The notes below the pieces were generated by a model. It was not told where the DNA came from. It saw only the letters and a list, made by a program, of their open reading frames with translations, and searched no databases. Source: Cyprinodon diabolis (taxonomy: Eukaryota > Chordata > Actinopteri > Cyprinodontiformes > Cyprinodontidae). Taken from it: a stretch of 64,000 nt of DNA. The position numbers and the translations under genes were made by a program. The stretch is taken from the NCBI GenBank assembly GCA_030533445.1, contig CM060064.1, forward strand, positions 6,307,879 to 6,371,878, given 5' to 3'. Each line of letters begins with the position of its first letter. The first letter of the stretch is position 1. Positions 1 through 11,200 of the stretch are shown here, piece after piece.

Positions 1-3000
1 CATCAAAAAGCTGACCTCTTCTTCTGCAGCCTCCTCATAAGTGCTGTCCGGCGTGTTCCCCTGTTCTTCCTTTCGGTAACCAGGAAGTGATAAGTCATAG
101 CAGTTCTGCTCATAAAGCCTCCTCATCTGCTCTCTGGATTCTTCCAGGCGGGAGCCAGCAGACGGCATGGACGTCTGGCCCTCTGTTTTCACCAGAGCGA
201 GAGGTGCGTAGCTCTTGTCTTTACCGTCTCCTCCCCTGGTTTCTGAGGCAGCGCTGATGGCGCCGCATTTGGAGCCGTAATGTTCTGTAGCAGAGCTGTT
301 CAGGGAGAGGTTGACCGGCATTGATCTCAAAGTCTGACTGCGGTGATCCAGCATGTCTGGGCCCAACACTGCAGAGGAGGGGTCTGCAGGCGTAACGCCA
401 CTGGAAGAGCGTTTTCTCTCTCTGGGAACCTGAGGGGATTTAAAAAGAACTGAATTAAAACTGGAAATAAATGCAGAAATCAATACGTGTGACGTCTTAG
501 TGTTAAATAAGAACGAACAAGATGAATATATTTTGAACTTTTTTTACCTTCTAACCCTTGTCCTTTCCAAACTAAATGAAAAACAAATTAAAAAGAAATT
601 TAAAGATTTTTTTAAAGATTTATTTCAAATTCCTCTGATAACCCAAATTAAAGAAACTACATTAATAAAATTAATATGGAGAAGTGTAAAAATGATGCAG
701 GATTAGGATGACCATCATCAGGTGGAGGAAAAATGTCCTCAATGGAGTAAAAGAGAAGAGCGTTCGATTTGGGGGCCGGCTGATAGTTTTGGATGAAAGT
801 AGCATTTTTTTCTAACATCAGCTGATATGCGCCTCCGATGGTCGATTCATTAGTGATGTGGTTCCCCAACAGTGATGGAAAAAATATATAAAATAAGTGA
901 CCCAGTTTGCCTTTTTTACATATTAAAGTATATTAAATATATTATATATATTTTAAGCGATTTCAAGTAGATTGTGATTCCCTTTATTGAAATATTTCAC
1001 TTGCTGCTGTTAAGTTTTCTGCAGTTTGTTCAACTGTTGAAAGGGCTGGCCCTGGTTAGAGACTCAGGGAACAAAAGGAAGTTTGGAAATCGCTGCATTA
1101 GTGCATCCAGCAGCCATGCCTGGAGATAACTGGAATCATATAGATTGTCTCTCTTTCCATTCGCTCACATTGGTAATATTTTTTTTTTTTTTTTGCACCA
1201 AAAATGTGCACTATTTATTTATTGTTTTATATTCTTTTTTACAGTTTGAGGTTAAGCAGGACAAGCTTATGTTTAAGATACTTATTTTATTCAGCAAAGT
1301 TTGTTATTTTGTATTAAAGTGAATTGCTGGATAGTAACTCGTTTTCTATGTGCTCATGTCACTCACAAATATGCCTCTAATTCAATGCAGATTTGGGTCA
1401 AATAGTTTAAAGAAATCATATCAGTGGCGTGGAGGTGGCGCAGTGGTTAGCACGCATGACCACGCATGACCCACGTACGGAGGCCTTAGTCCTCGACGCG
1501 GCCCACCCAGGTTCGAATCCGACCTGTGGTCCTTTACTGCATGTCTCTCCCTCTCTTATTTCCCCTACTTTTGAAGAACAATGAGCCACTAGTGCCGTAA
1601 AAAATAAATAAAAAATAATTTCCTCCAAAAAATCACAACGCCAAAGGCAATCAGTACAGCTGGCACGCACAAGAGGTGTTACAGGGAGTTGATAACCCTA
1701 ATGGGCACTAGTTTTCTGGTGGGCAACTATAGCTCTGGTGAATTTCAATGGCGAAGTCCTCTAAAAATCTTCAATAATTGTTGTTGATTGTAGAGGTGTC
1801 TAGTAGTTCCCATTGATTTTGCTTGTATAGTGGGAAGAATGGCGCTAGGCTTACCACACCGTGACGTCACTGCCGGAAGATGTCAGGAGTGAGGTGTTAC
1901 TATATTTGGGCAAAAATGGCCGCTCCCAGACACAAGGATCTCAACGAAAATTATAATTTTTTTACTGATTAATGCTAATTTCATTAAATAAACACAAACG
2001 TATTAGTTTTAGGTATAAATAATGACCGGACTTTTCTTTTAAACAGGGATTTTAAAAATAGAAAATGAATTATCCTTTTTTGAATCGCATTTAAACATGC
2101 GACGTTTCACCAATGTTTGCCGTAGCTTTTTGGAAGTGCTGCACGTGAGTAAAACAGCAGAAAACTACTGAAAATGAAATTAATTATGAATGATGTTCAA
2201 CGTTCTTGTTTATATCTCTGTGAACGTTTCATTTGTTCAGACAGCGAGCAAGTTTTACATCAGTGAAGGATCTCCAAGACAAACAAGGAAATTGGAAAAC
2301 TTGATAAATCCATTAATGTCTCAAGGTGTGTGTGCGCGTGTGTGCGTGTGTGTGTGGGTGTGTGTGTGTGTGTGTGTGTGTGGGTGTGTGTGTGTCGGGG
2401 TGGGGGAAATTTTCACTAATGAAACCTGGGGGTCGGCCAAATATTTAGGCTCTTGATAAAGTAACAAATATCTATGGTTATATCAAGTTAAGTACATCTT
2501 TCTCCTTTGAGTGTCCCTTGTGGGCGTCATTAGATCACTAAAAAGGAACTTTTTTTCCTGGTCTTGAAAAATAATGATCCTCTCAAACCTTGTAGTAATC
2601 GTACAGCAGCCCCAGAGCCGCCACACTGTCCTCATCGCCATTGATGCTCATCATGGCCTTAGTGGCGGCCGTCAGAGGATTCTCCAGGTAGTTCTTCCAG
2701 GCTTCATCCTCGCTGCTGAACACTCGACGGGAAGCCAACGACACTTCGTTTGGCACCACCACCACCAGTCGCTTATTGCTGAGTCAATAGGAGAAAGAAA
2801 AGCTTTGAGCATGAGAGCGAACCCAATCTGTCAATACAAGACAACAGTCTGTGGAGCCAACAGGAACGCCTCAGGCGGTTTCTCACCATACTTATAATTG
2901 TTTGCATTTTTTTTTTACTGGCTGCTCCTCACAACTCTTCAGAACTAACGATTATTCTGCTAATCGATAAATCTGCCAATATTTTCTTTATTAATTATCA

Positions 3001-3835
3001 GAAGACTAAAGGTGCTTTAAGAAGATTTTAAACAGAAATCAAAGTGTGCTGCCATCAGGCTGCCTAACTGCTGAAAGAAAAAACTCTAAATCATGTCACA
3101 GACTCTGCATCACACTGATAACACCAAGCCAAACAATACTGCATATTTGCACCATATATGTTAGTCTTGAATGCTCTGAACTTCCAATATCAATGCATCT
3201 TTGCACCATGATTTGTTTCCTCCCACACTGTTTACATTGGATCACTGCTGCACTTTATGGAATGGAAATGTTCATTTCACTACTGCTCATTTACTGTCTG
3301 AAAGCTGCACAAAACAACATTTCTGGGCTTAAACTAATCCAGTTGAGGAGTTCTGGGTAGAACCACATTGGCTGACAAAAAAAATGTTTCATCTGCAAAC
3401 AAAATTTAGTTATAATGCTGCTCAGCATGGGTGGCTCTTTTACCAATGAATGATTACTAAATTAGTTTCAATAATTAATGAATCACAAATATTTCACCAA
3501 CTGGGACCAAACCAAAAGAGAGAATCACTAAACATCATCTAGGAAAATGCTATTAAGTTTTTATTTCACTTAAGCTGACAACACATGAAAAAGAAGGATT
3601 TAACTGTAAACTCCAGCTGTTGTACGATGATTCTCACCAGTTCAGAATAAAAGAATAAAATATATTTCTGTCAGGCTGCTTTTTATCATCCAAACGGGAC
3701 CATAACTGGATTTAGGTTTGTTAAATGGTCTTTTAAGTGACTGTGTCTGTTTCTAGGTTAATCATTTCAAACCATTGTGTTCATTTAACAAAGGGAAGTG
3801 ATAATAATAGCTCTGTCTTACCTGTCCAGGTCCAT
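1..3835 (-). CDS. grhl2: Grainyhead-like transcription factor 2, 5' coding exons (partial, runs off left edge)
   Basis: GRHL2 is a nuclear CP2/grainyhead-family DNA-binding factor that activates epithelial genes such as cadherin and tight-junction genes. Three coding exons are read on the minus strand. Exon 1 (3822-3835) encodes MDLD and ends at donor GTAAGA. Exon 2 (2589-2778) follows a CAG acceptor and carries the diagnostic N-terminal blocks [20 protein letters not shown] and [11 protein letters not shown]. Exon 3 starts at 429 after CAG with VPRERKR and continues to [13 protein letters not shown] near the left edge; a weak donor, GTCAGC, could end it at 16. Phases agree: 14+190 nt is 68 codons, then phase 0. 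Only the N-terminal activation region is present; the DNA-binding and dimerisation domains lie outside. Exon 2 is very close to mammalian GRHL2 while exon 3 is more divergent, as expected for the linker. I cannot tell a teleost grhl2a from a grhl2b copy. The start rests on the exon-1 ATG, which lies about 105 nt below a plausible TATA-driven start. Confidence 0.9.
1425..1630 (+). repeat. tRNA-derived SINE
   Basis: An A-box-like segment (GGTGGCGCAGTGG, about 1433-1445) and a perfect B box (GGTTCGAATCC, 1510-1520) have tRNA-gene spacing. They are followed by a non-tRNA body rich in CTCTC and an AAATA-type A-rich tail near 1600-1620. The lack of an acceptor-stem partner and the A-rich tail argue for a retroposed SINE in grhl2 intron 2 rather than a working tRNA gene. 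Confidence 0.65.
1726..2045. repeat. Dispersed repeat, copy 1 of the THAP-associated family
   Basis: This segment aligns by eye along most of its length with 61003-61330 and, for its second half, with 17660-17825. Shared landmarks are CTCTGGTGAATTTCAATGG, TAGTAGTTCCCATTGATTTT, GGCGCTAGGCTTACC and GTATTAGTTTTAGGTATA. At 61 kb the same sequence lies directly upstream, on the minus strand, of a THAP-like start codon, so it is probably the promoter or 5' end of a mobile element. Confidence 0.6.
2324..2395. repeat. Interrupted (GT)n microsatellite
   Basis: About 70 bp of GT repeats with a few GC and GG interruptions, in grhl2 intron 2. Confidence 0.9.
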
Positions 3836-3968
3836 GCCGCATCTGCAGGTTTGTTGGACCGGAGGGAGGAACCGGATCAGCTCAGGCTGTGTCGGGCTCT
3901 GGACAGCCTGGGGCCCCTGAGGCTCTCCTATTAACAGCCAACAGAGGAGTCAGTAACCTGACCTGCGA

Positions 3969-4183
3969 CTATATAGCCCAGTGTCTGCCTTGGTCTCGGC
4001 TTAATAACAGACAAAAAACAACCTTTTCTAAAAAGGTACGCCTGTGTGTGTGTTCAGCTTTAAGTTTAGTAGCAAAAGTTTCGCTTGGAGATGTGAAGCA
4101 CCTGGACTGGCAGGACAAATAAGGAAACCTGAGCGCCTCTGCTGATTGGTCAGAACAGGCAGCACCTTTCTTCTTCCCATTGG
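3969..4183 (-). promoter_or_regulatory. Putative grhl2 promoter (TATA box and two CCAAT boxes)
   Basis: On the minus strand a CTATATAG box lies at 3969-3976, about 135 bp upstream of the grhl2 ATG. That would place the transcription start near 3940 and give a 5' UTR of roughly 105 nt. Inverted CCAAT boxes, seen as ATTGG on the plus strand, lie at 4145-4149 and 4179-4183. The spacing looks like a focused TATA/CCAAT promoter. This is motif-based inference; no transcript data are available here. Confidence 0.5.
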
Positions 4184-4509
4184 TGGGTTCAATGAACTGT
4201 ATGGAGTGACTTTGCTACCATTATTTTTGAAATTGAAAAATTGAATCCAGAATTTTTCAAAATACTTTTACCCCTAAAAAAAAAAAAAAAAAAAAAACTC
4301 TGCTTTTTGTTTTTATTTTTTTCACTTTTTTTTACTTGGCTTGTTAATCTGACTAATAGGTGAGAGAGAGATTTGTAAGATTATCCTGGTTAAGGATTGT
4401 GTTCTAGCATTTAAAATGTTTTTTTTTTCTGTTTCACAACTGGCTTTTTGGGATGTCGTGAAAATCTTCAGTATTTTTGGCCGTGTTAATTTGAACTGCG
4501 TAATTATGC

Positions 4510-4980
4510 TGTCATGGTCTTGGTTCTGCTAAGTTTTCTTTGAGTTTTCAGTTTCACTTTGATTCATGTTTTTCTTTGTTTTCTAGTTTTATTGATTTAA
4601 TTTGTTGTGTTTTTTGGATGTATTTGAGTTCTTAGGTTTTTTCTTTGTTGCCCTCTTGTGTTGGTCTCCTTTTCCCTAGCTCCTTTCTAGAATCCTCTGT
4701 CGACACCTGCTCTCAATCAGCTGTTGGTCCTGCCATTGCTCAGTCAGCCGTAAATACTCTCCCTGAGCAGCTCCTCAGTGTTGGCTCCTCATCTCTCCCT
4801 GGCTCCTTGTGCTTGTTTTCCCTGATGTCTACATGGTTGTTTGTTTGTTTTACATTTTTATGTTGGATTTTTGGATTCCTGCCTTATTTGCTTGTGAACA
4901 TTGAATTAAATCTTCAAGAACTCACCTCTGCCTCCCTGCCTCTGCATTTGGGTCCTCAAAACCTCAACCAAACCCTGACA
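4510..4980. repeat. Dispersed repeat, possible solo LTR (uncertain)
   Basis: The segment begins TGTCATGG and ends CCCTGACA. It contains a GAATTAAAT stretch followed by a CT-rich terminal part, the general look of an LTR. No 5-bp target duplication is visible (flanks TATGC and GATAC), so the class is unproven. It lies in the divergent gap between grhl2 and znf706. Confidence 0.35.
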
Positions 4981-6255
4981 GATACTGGGCTACCTAAAAA
5001 CGTTTCCATATACCATTGTTTGATTTTTGGCATGTCTGTGTAAAACGGATTTTAAATTATTCAGATAAATTGTGTAAATTATTTAAAAATGTCTAAATTC
5101 TTACATTTTGTTTTTTACATCATGAGCCCATGTTATTGTATTTTATTGTTTGTATGCTTTAGTTTTTCCAGTGATTTCTGCAAAGATTAAAGAAGTCTGT
5201 AGATCTGATGGTAAAGAGTCATATTAACAGCACCTCACAAATCTATATTTCAGTGAAGGCCCTGTAAAGGATGGCGAGGGGAACTGAGAGATCACTATCC
5301 TTTCTTCAGGACCTGTTAATGAGCAAAACAGCAGAAAGGCTTTGATTGTTGTCAGTCACTGAACACATCGTCCTGCACAATTTATCTGAAATACTGCAAT
5401 TGATAAAACCTGACTGCAACAGAAAACTTAACTCCTTAGTATATTCCACAGTGTTAAATATGTAGTGCCAGAGTTATTAAAACAACTGGAGTAAGATATA
5501 AGCTACATCGAGTTCTAACTTAACACTAATTCCGAGTGGGACCAAATGCACTCTTAAAGTGTTACTTTAACACTGCAAGAAAATATTGACTTGTGAAGTT
5601 TATTTTATCGCTGCACTTGTTTATGTGCTATCATTCTGAATTTTTATTCCATTTGTATTATCATCCACTTATGAACTGACTGTTCAAACAGTTATAGGTT
5701 AAAGATCCTGAAAGGCGACTTTAGCTTGGTTTATGTTTCATATTCAGTTGTTTAATATGCATCATAATAGCAAGGTGAAGTGAATAATTTTTGGTAATAC
5801 AAAATCCAAACCTGCTACTTAAGATATTCACAAATCAATTATTCAAACTAAGGTCATCTTGCAGAGTGCCTGTGTTTTTAGGCTGCACCCTGACATCTAG
5901 TGGCAGGCATTTCATCTTACAACCACAGATTTATTACTTTACTATAAATTGTTGCCAACACTATTCAGGCAGGACACGTTAAAATGTGTAAACTGCATAA
6001 ATTAGGCATTATTCGTTAACATGCATAATATTTTTATTTAATTTTGAATACGATATAAGAGGTGGCTATAGCGTTAAATTAGCATCCTCACATGTCATTT
6101 CAGAGTAAAGCAGCTGAATTATACAAATTAGTTAAATCTGTTGCATCTGCATGAAAATCTGTTAATGAAAAAGATTTACTATTGAGGTTTTTTTTTATTA
6201 AGTACTATTAGAAGCCATTTTACTGCACTGCACTTTTTTGCTTACTTGAGTAATA
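4981..6255. other. Intergenic stretch without recognised genes
   Basis: AT-rich sequence between the possible solo LTR and the next dispersed repeat. Open frames are short and lack family resemblance, codon structure or splice context. I see no RNA gene. Confidence 0.6.
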
Positions 6256-6470
6256 ATATTTTAACTTTATTGATCTCACATTGGAGAAATTTACCTCTGC
6301 ATTTTACCCATTCGCTTGGGGAGCAGTGGGCTGCCATCGTGGGGAACAATCAGGGGTTAAGGGTCTTGCTCAGGGACCCAGAGTGGCAGTCTGAGGGGAT
6401 GGGGCTTGAACTCATGACCTTGGGATTTCAAGCTTTATGCCCGCATCACTAGACTGCCATTCCCCCTAAG
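6256..6470 (+). repeat. Dispersed repeat, 'TTTATTGATCTCACATTGG' family, copy 1
   Basis: It shares TTTATTGATCTCACATTGG, GGGAGCAGTGGGCTGCC and GGGTCTTGCTCAGGGACCC with copies at 44221-44385 and 45024-45288. It is a fish-type interspersed repeat with no coding capacity seen. Confidence 0.7.
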
Positions 6471-6925
6471 TCTGGCAAATGAAAAAGAAGCAGGATGTCA
6501 AAAAGAAAAGAATGGAAAAGACAAGAACAGAACAGAAACAGCGCATTAAAATGAGACCTCATGTTGGTAAACCAGCTGTGTTTTCTAAGGTTATTTTCCA
6601 CCTGCTCAGTCTCCTAGATCAAGTAAAACAAATACAGCAAGCTACATATTATAATCAAGGTAGCAACATGTTTTATCATTGGTTACAAATGATCTGGGAA
6701 CGCTTTTCTTCTGCAAGAATTTGATATTGTGTAATCACGTTACATGTTCATTTATTTTATTCTTAAAAATACCAGAATTTACACTGATTTTTATTATTAT
6801 TATATTTTTTTTCATTTTAAAAATCTGAGAAATACATTTGGAAATAGTCTAAGTTACTCAGGTTAGATTGTAATCTTTTATAGGGCAATGGTATACAAAA
6901 TGTAAGTGCCAGTATCAGCATTAAT

Positions 6926-7125
6926 GCCTTTAAGGTTATGTTGTACAAAAAAAAAATTTCTTCTATTCTCAGAGTATTTCATGAATTTCTTATAGAAGCA
7001 CTTTTGGTATTTTTCTTTTATATTATTTATTAGGGCAGGTTGGCATTTATTTAATTAATTTTACAAAGGCAATAAGGCTCTTTTCCTGGATTCCAATAAA
7101 ACAATTGGGTTGATATTTTAATTTT
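6926..7125 (+). repeat. Left arm of a ~200 bp inverted repeat flanking the znf706 5' end
   Basis: The reverse complement of 9455-9690 matches this segment with moderate divergence. Shared landmarks are AAGGTTATGTTGTA, TATAGAAGCACTTTTG and CCTGGATTCCAATAA. The two arms enclose the znf706 promoter, exon 1 and first coding exon. They are probably two copies of one repeat in opposite orientation. Confidence 0.65.
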
Positions 7126-7349
7126 CAAATATATCTATATATATTTTTGTGTGTTTTTAAGATTTTTCACAATTGCTTGAATATTTTCTTGGAGGAAAAT
7201 ACTTTTACTTTATTAAAATATGTTTAAGTAAGTTAGTGTTATTCTTGAGCACCCTAGTGGTGTACTTAACCCAACTGTTTTATAGTTTCGATAGTAATGG
7301 TGCTGCATTTACGTGTTGAAAAGAAAATACTTATATTCCCGAGCCATTA

Positions 7350-7507
7350 GTCACGAGCGTGAAGGCAGCACATTTTGAGCATGCGCAATAGAGCGCTGTA
7401 GGCAAGCCGTTCGGTAGCCGCGGATGGTGCAGCACTGCAGAGGAAGCTGGCGTTTGTTTGATTTTATCATTGGGGGGCTCTTGAGATTAATACGATTATT
7501 TTGATCG
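7350..7507 (+). promoter_or_regulatory. znf706: znf706 promoter region and noncoding exon 1
   Basis: This is a GC-richer island in AT-rich surroundings. It contains an NRF1-like GCATGCGCA (7379-7387) and a clean donor, CG|GTAAG, after 7507. It precedes the first coding exon by about 730 bp and lacks a TATA box, fitting a housekeeping promoter. The exact start site is not visible. Assignment as exon 1 rests on the donor and on conserved znf706 structure. Confidence 0.6.
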
Positions 7508-8234
7508 GTAAGCCATTTAGAGATGCTCTTTTTACGTAAGTCAAATACCGAAATTTACGTACATTAATTTCTACGCGTTACTCCTGCTAGTAGCTAATCT
7601 AGCTGCATGGTTTAGTAACCGGCTAATGAAATGTGTGCTTATAATGGTTTAAAGAAACAAAGAGTTAGCAGTTAAGTTCATGTTATTATCTAATAAATTG
7701 CTGTTTTTAGTTTTACCTTCTAATTTTAGCCCTACCGTTTTAATCCCTTTAAATCATGCTTGATGCTAGCAGCTAGGCTAAAGTGTTAGCCTTCCGGTGC
7801 TCTGTTCATTTACCATCTGTGCTTTTAGAGGCGGTTTTTGCTATTGTTAGGGCTGCTGGTGGTAATATTATAACCCTCTAGTCTCCCTGTTGATATCGAG
7901 TCAAACATGGTTCATAGAACCAAAGAAAGTGACCCAGTTTCACTGAATTTATGTCAGCTGTATCATTTTCTTTGGGGAAATTTCCAAGTTAATTGCCTTA
8001 TCCCTCTGACCTAAAAAATAGTTAATTAACCCAATTCTGCTGGATGTTGCACACATACTTTGTTTTACACATTTTGAAACATATCAGCATCCTTTTTTAT
8101 TTTTCAATGAATTTTTAACATTTCATTGTCTCCTTTTTTAACCACTTATAGTTTGCCAGCCAGTTTAAATACTCATTTGGACCTATAATCTGATGGTGGC
8201 ATCATGTCTGATTTCTCCAGGTGTGACACCAGAT

Positions 8235-11200
8235 ATGGCCCGTGGGCACCAGAAGTTTCAGTCCCAGCAGAAAAATGCCAAAAAGCAGGCGGAGATAAAG
8301 AAGAGCAAAGGTCATGACCAGAAGGCAGCAGCCAAGGCTGCCTTGGTGTATACCTGCACTGTATGCCGGGTATGGAAAGCAGTAAACGCACAGTATTCAT
8401 TATCAAGCTGGGCAGCTGCAAGGCTTTAAAGTCAAAGGGGAAATCATATTTAAATCTCAAATCATTCTGGCTTAAACATGTATATAAATGTGCTCTTTAT
8501 CAGATGATATTGTCCCAAAAGTTAGAAAATTTCTATTTAAAAAGAAAATCCTGTCTTAAAATCTGTGGGGGCCGGTTCGTTATCTTCTGCAGGCCAGTTA
8601 GTTATACATCAGCCTGTACACCTAAATTCAGCCAATCATATATCAACTGTCATTTGTCAATCAAATTTTTTCGATCATAGCATCTATATTCATATGTCGT
8701 GGCTAATATACGCAATGGTTGAAATAAGAATAATTTCCTTTCCCATTGAGTTCTGTCCCAGTGTTCACAGGGATGGACGTGTGTTTCTTAAGCAGGCGTA
8801 GAGCTAATAGAACTGGCGGCGTTGCGAGGCAAGGGCTCAAACGTGTACGGCTGTAAGCCTTCTACACCAAACCAAGCTTCTGCCGCCCTGGCGTCCTCTT
8901 CCACAACATCTTCATCCCCACTTTCCTCCTCTAAATAAAAAATGGATGACAGAGGAAACTCATCCACAACCTCCAACACAAAACTCTCCTCCTCTTGCAT
9001 GTTTCCGCTGTCCATATTGTTCCTTGACAGTGTCGATTCTAGGTCAACAATTTAGTGCTGCTTGGTCCCAATGGAATTTCCCATTGGGAACCTACTAGCA
9101 CTAAGTTGCTAACTGGTTAGCCAGATGCTTCCGAGACACCGGCCACAATCAAACTTGCTTGCAAACCTTCCACCACAACAATCCTGCCCCCTTGATAATC
9201 GACCAATCACATTCACTTCACTCATGTAAAGTCGTGCACCACTCTGGAGAATTCGGAATTGCATCGGTTGGAACAGCCGCTTCGCTAAGACTTTAATGTT
9301 TGAAAAGCTTTTTATTAGGATTTATAATTATAGAGCAGACTTGGACTTAACTTTGTGAATTACTCCTTCAGGGAAGTTCTGGTTCCAGTAGTTTAAAGTT
9401 CAAAGAGTTAAAGCAAGATACCCTTGACAGGGAGCTCAGTAAAACACTTTGAAAATCAAAATTTCAAGCCAATAGTGTTATTGGAATCCAGGACAAGACC
9501 TTATTACATTGGTAACATAAAAAAATATGGATATTTTGATGGCAAAATTAATTTCATTGTAATAACAAGAAACAGCAACAGCCTGAATATATTATGAAAT
9601 ATGACAAAAGTGCTTCTATAAAAAATTTATGAAAAACACTGAGATTCAAAGAAACACATTTTTTTTTACAACATAACCTTAGAGGCATTAAAGGGGAACG
9701 GCAGTTTTTTTACACTGGCCCCTTGATTTTACGTCATTACATCATGTTCTACTCAACCATATGGGTTTTGTCCATTTGTAAAGGGATGCAAGTGATCAAA
9801 AATGGTAGCTTGCCCTATAAGAGGGTTAAAGATAAAAAAAATACAACAGACAATATAAAAAGTGTGTATAATAGTACAAAAGTGCATAACAAAGTTGTAA
9901 TATCTTGTAATAAGAGCCATGGAAAGACTACACAGTTGGATTATGAAAATTATTCACAGATTATTATGAAAATGGGTGAAATATGAAAAATAGGTTCGTA
10001 AAACCTTCTTGCAAAAAATTGTAAAAAGTTGTTTCTTATGTATAGCCTAGGGCTGGGCGATATAGAAAAAAGCTTACCGATAAAAAAAAAAGCATATTGA
10101 TCGATATCGATAATTATTGAAAAAATTTAAAACCATATTTTATGTGCAGCTCTGCCTGGACTTTTTATAATATTGCTAAATGATTTAATTTTAATAAAGA
10201 ACACAAACACAGACTTCCAATTAAATCTTTATTTAACCAACTTTTTTAACCATAACAGAATTGTTTTAATGAAAAATAAGTTAAGAGACCTGAGTTATGT
10301 TATTAAATACTGAAAGAATAAACTAAAGTGACCAAAATAAATATAACAAATAAACCTGGTTCAGCTTAGCTTCCTGCTTTAACCTGAGTTATTACTTTGA
10401 AGTTTCTGGCCCCTCAGCATTTTTCTCTCAGTTGTTAGAACTACGTGGGAAACTGCCCAGAACTTTATATATATATATATATATAAATACTTCCCGAAGA
10501 TTCCTTGGAGGAGAGCCGCGCCGGGGATTACACAGCTCGTACTCCTGCGGGTGTGTGCGGCTGAGATGATAAAAAAAAAGTTGGTTGTGTTATCAGACTT
10601 GGTTTTCGCTGGTTCCCGACACATTTTACAGATGACTGTGGTTTGTTTTTTGTCCGACTTGCCATGACCGAAATACTGCCAAACTGGCGAACTACAAAAA
10701 CCCTTCTTTGGAACAATTTCCTCCGCCTCTCCTGCTGCGACATCTTCATGTGCTCTGTGTTGTGGTTTGAGAGGGCGGCGCTTGGTGACGGCGTGCCTGG
10801 GTCCGCGATTGTGATTGGTTGGGAGGAAGTAGTGACTAGCATAAACCTACATGCTAGGCTACAATGAGAAGGAAGGAAAACTGCGTTTCTTTATCGAACT
10901 TTTATCGACCCACTTTTTTTCTATTGCGCCACACGTCTATCGATCGATATATATAGTTATTGAATTATCGCCCAGCCCTAGTATAGCCCCAAGTATAATA
11001 CTGCGAAGTAAAAGCCAGTCTAACAACATAGAACACGTGGAAGAGTAGTTTAATGAAGGTTTACATCTAATCAAGCTTTAAATTGAAGATCATTTATCTA
11101 AAAAGGTAGCTGAACCATCTAAAGTAACTCTGTAGGAGCTGTAGGAATCTACAGCTTAGGTGGGAGATGTTGGCAGTGAGCTTAGTCCTACATGTGAAAT

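Noticed and set aside
1433..1520. Possible tRNA gene (A and B boxes)
   Set aside because: No closing acceptor stem or tRNA 3' end; the unit continues into a CT-rich body and A-rich tail, so it is a SINE.
4510..4980. Solo LTR of a retrotransposon
   Set aside because: TG...CA ends are present but the flanks TATGC and GATAC do not match, so the class is left open.
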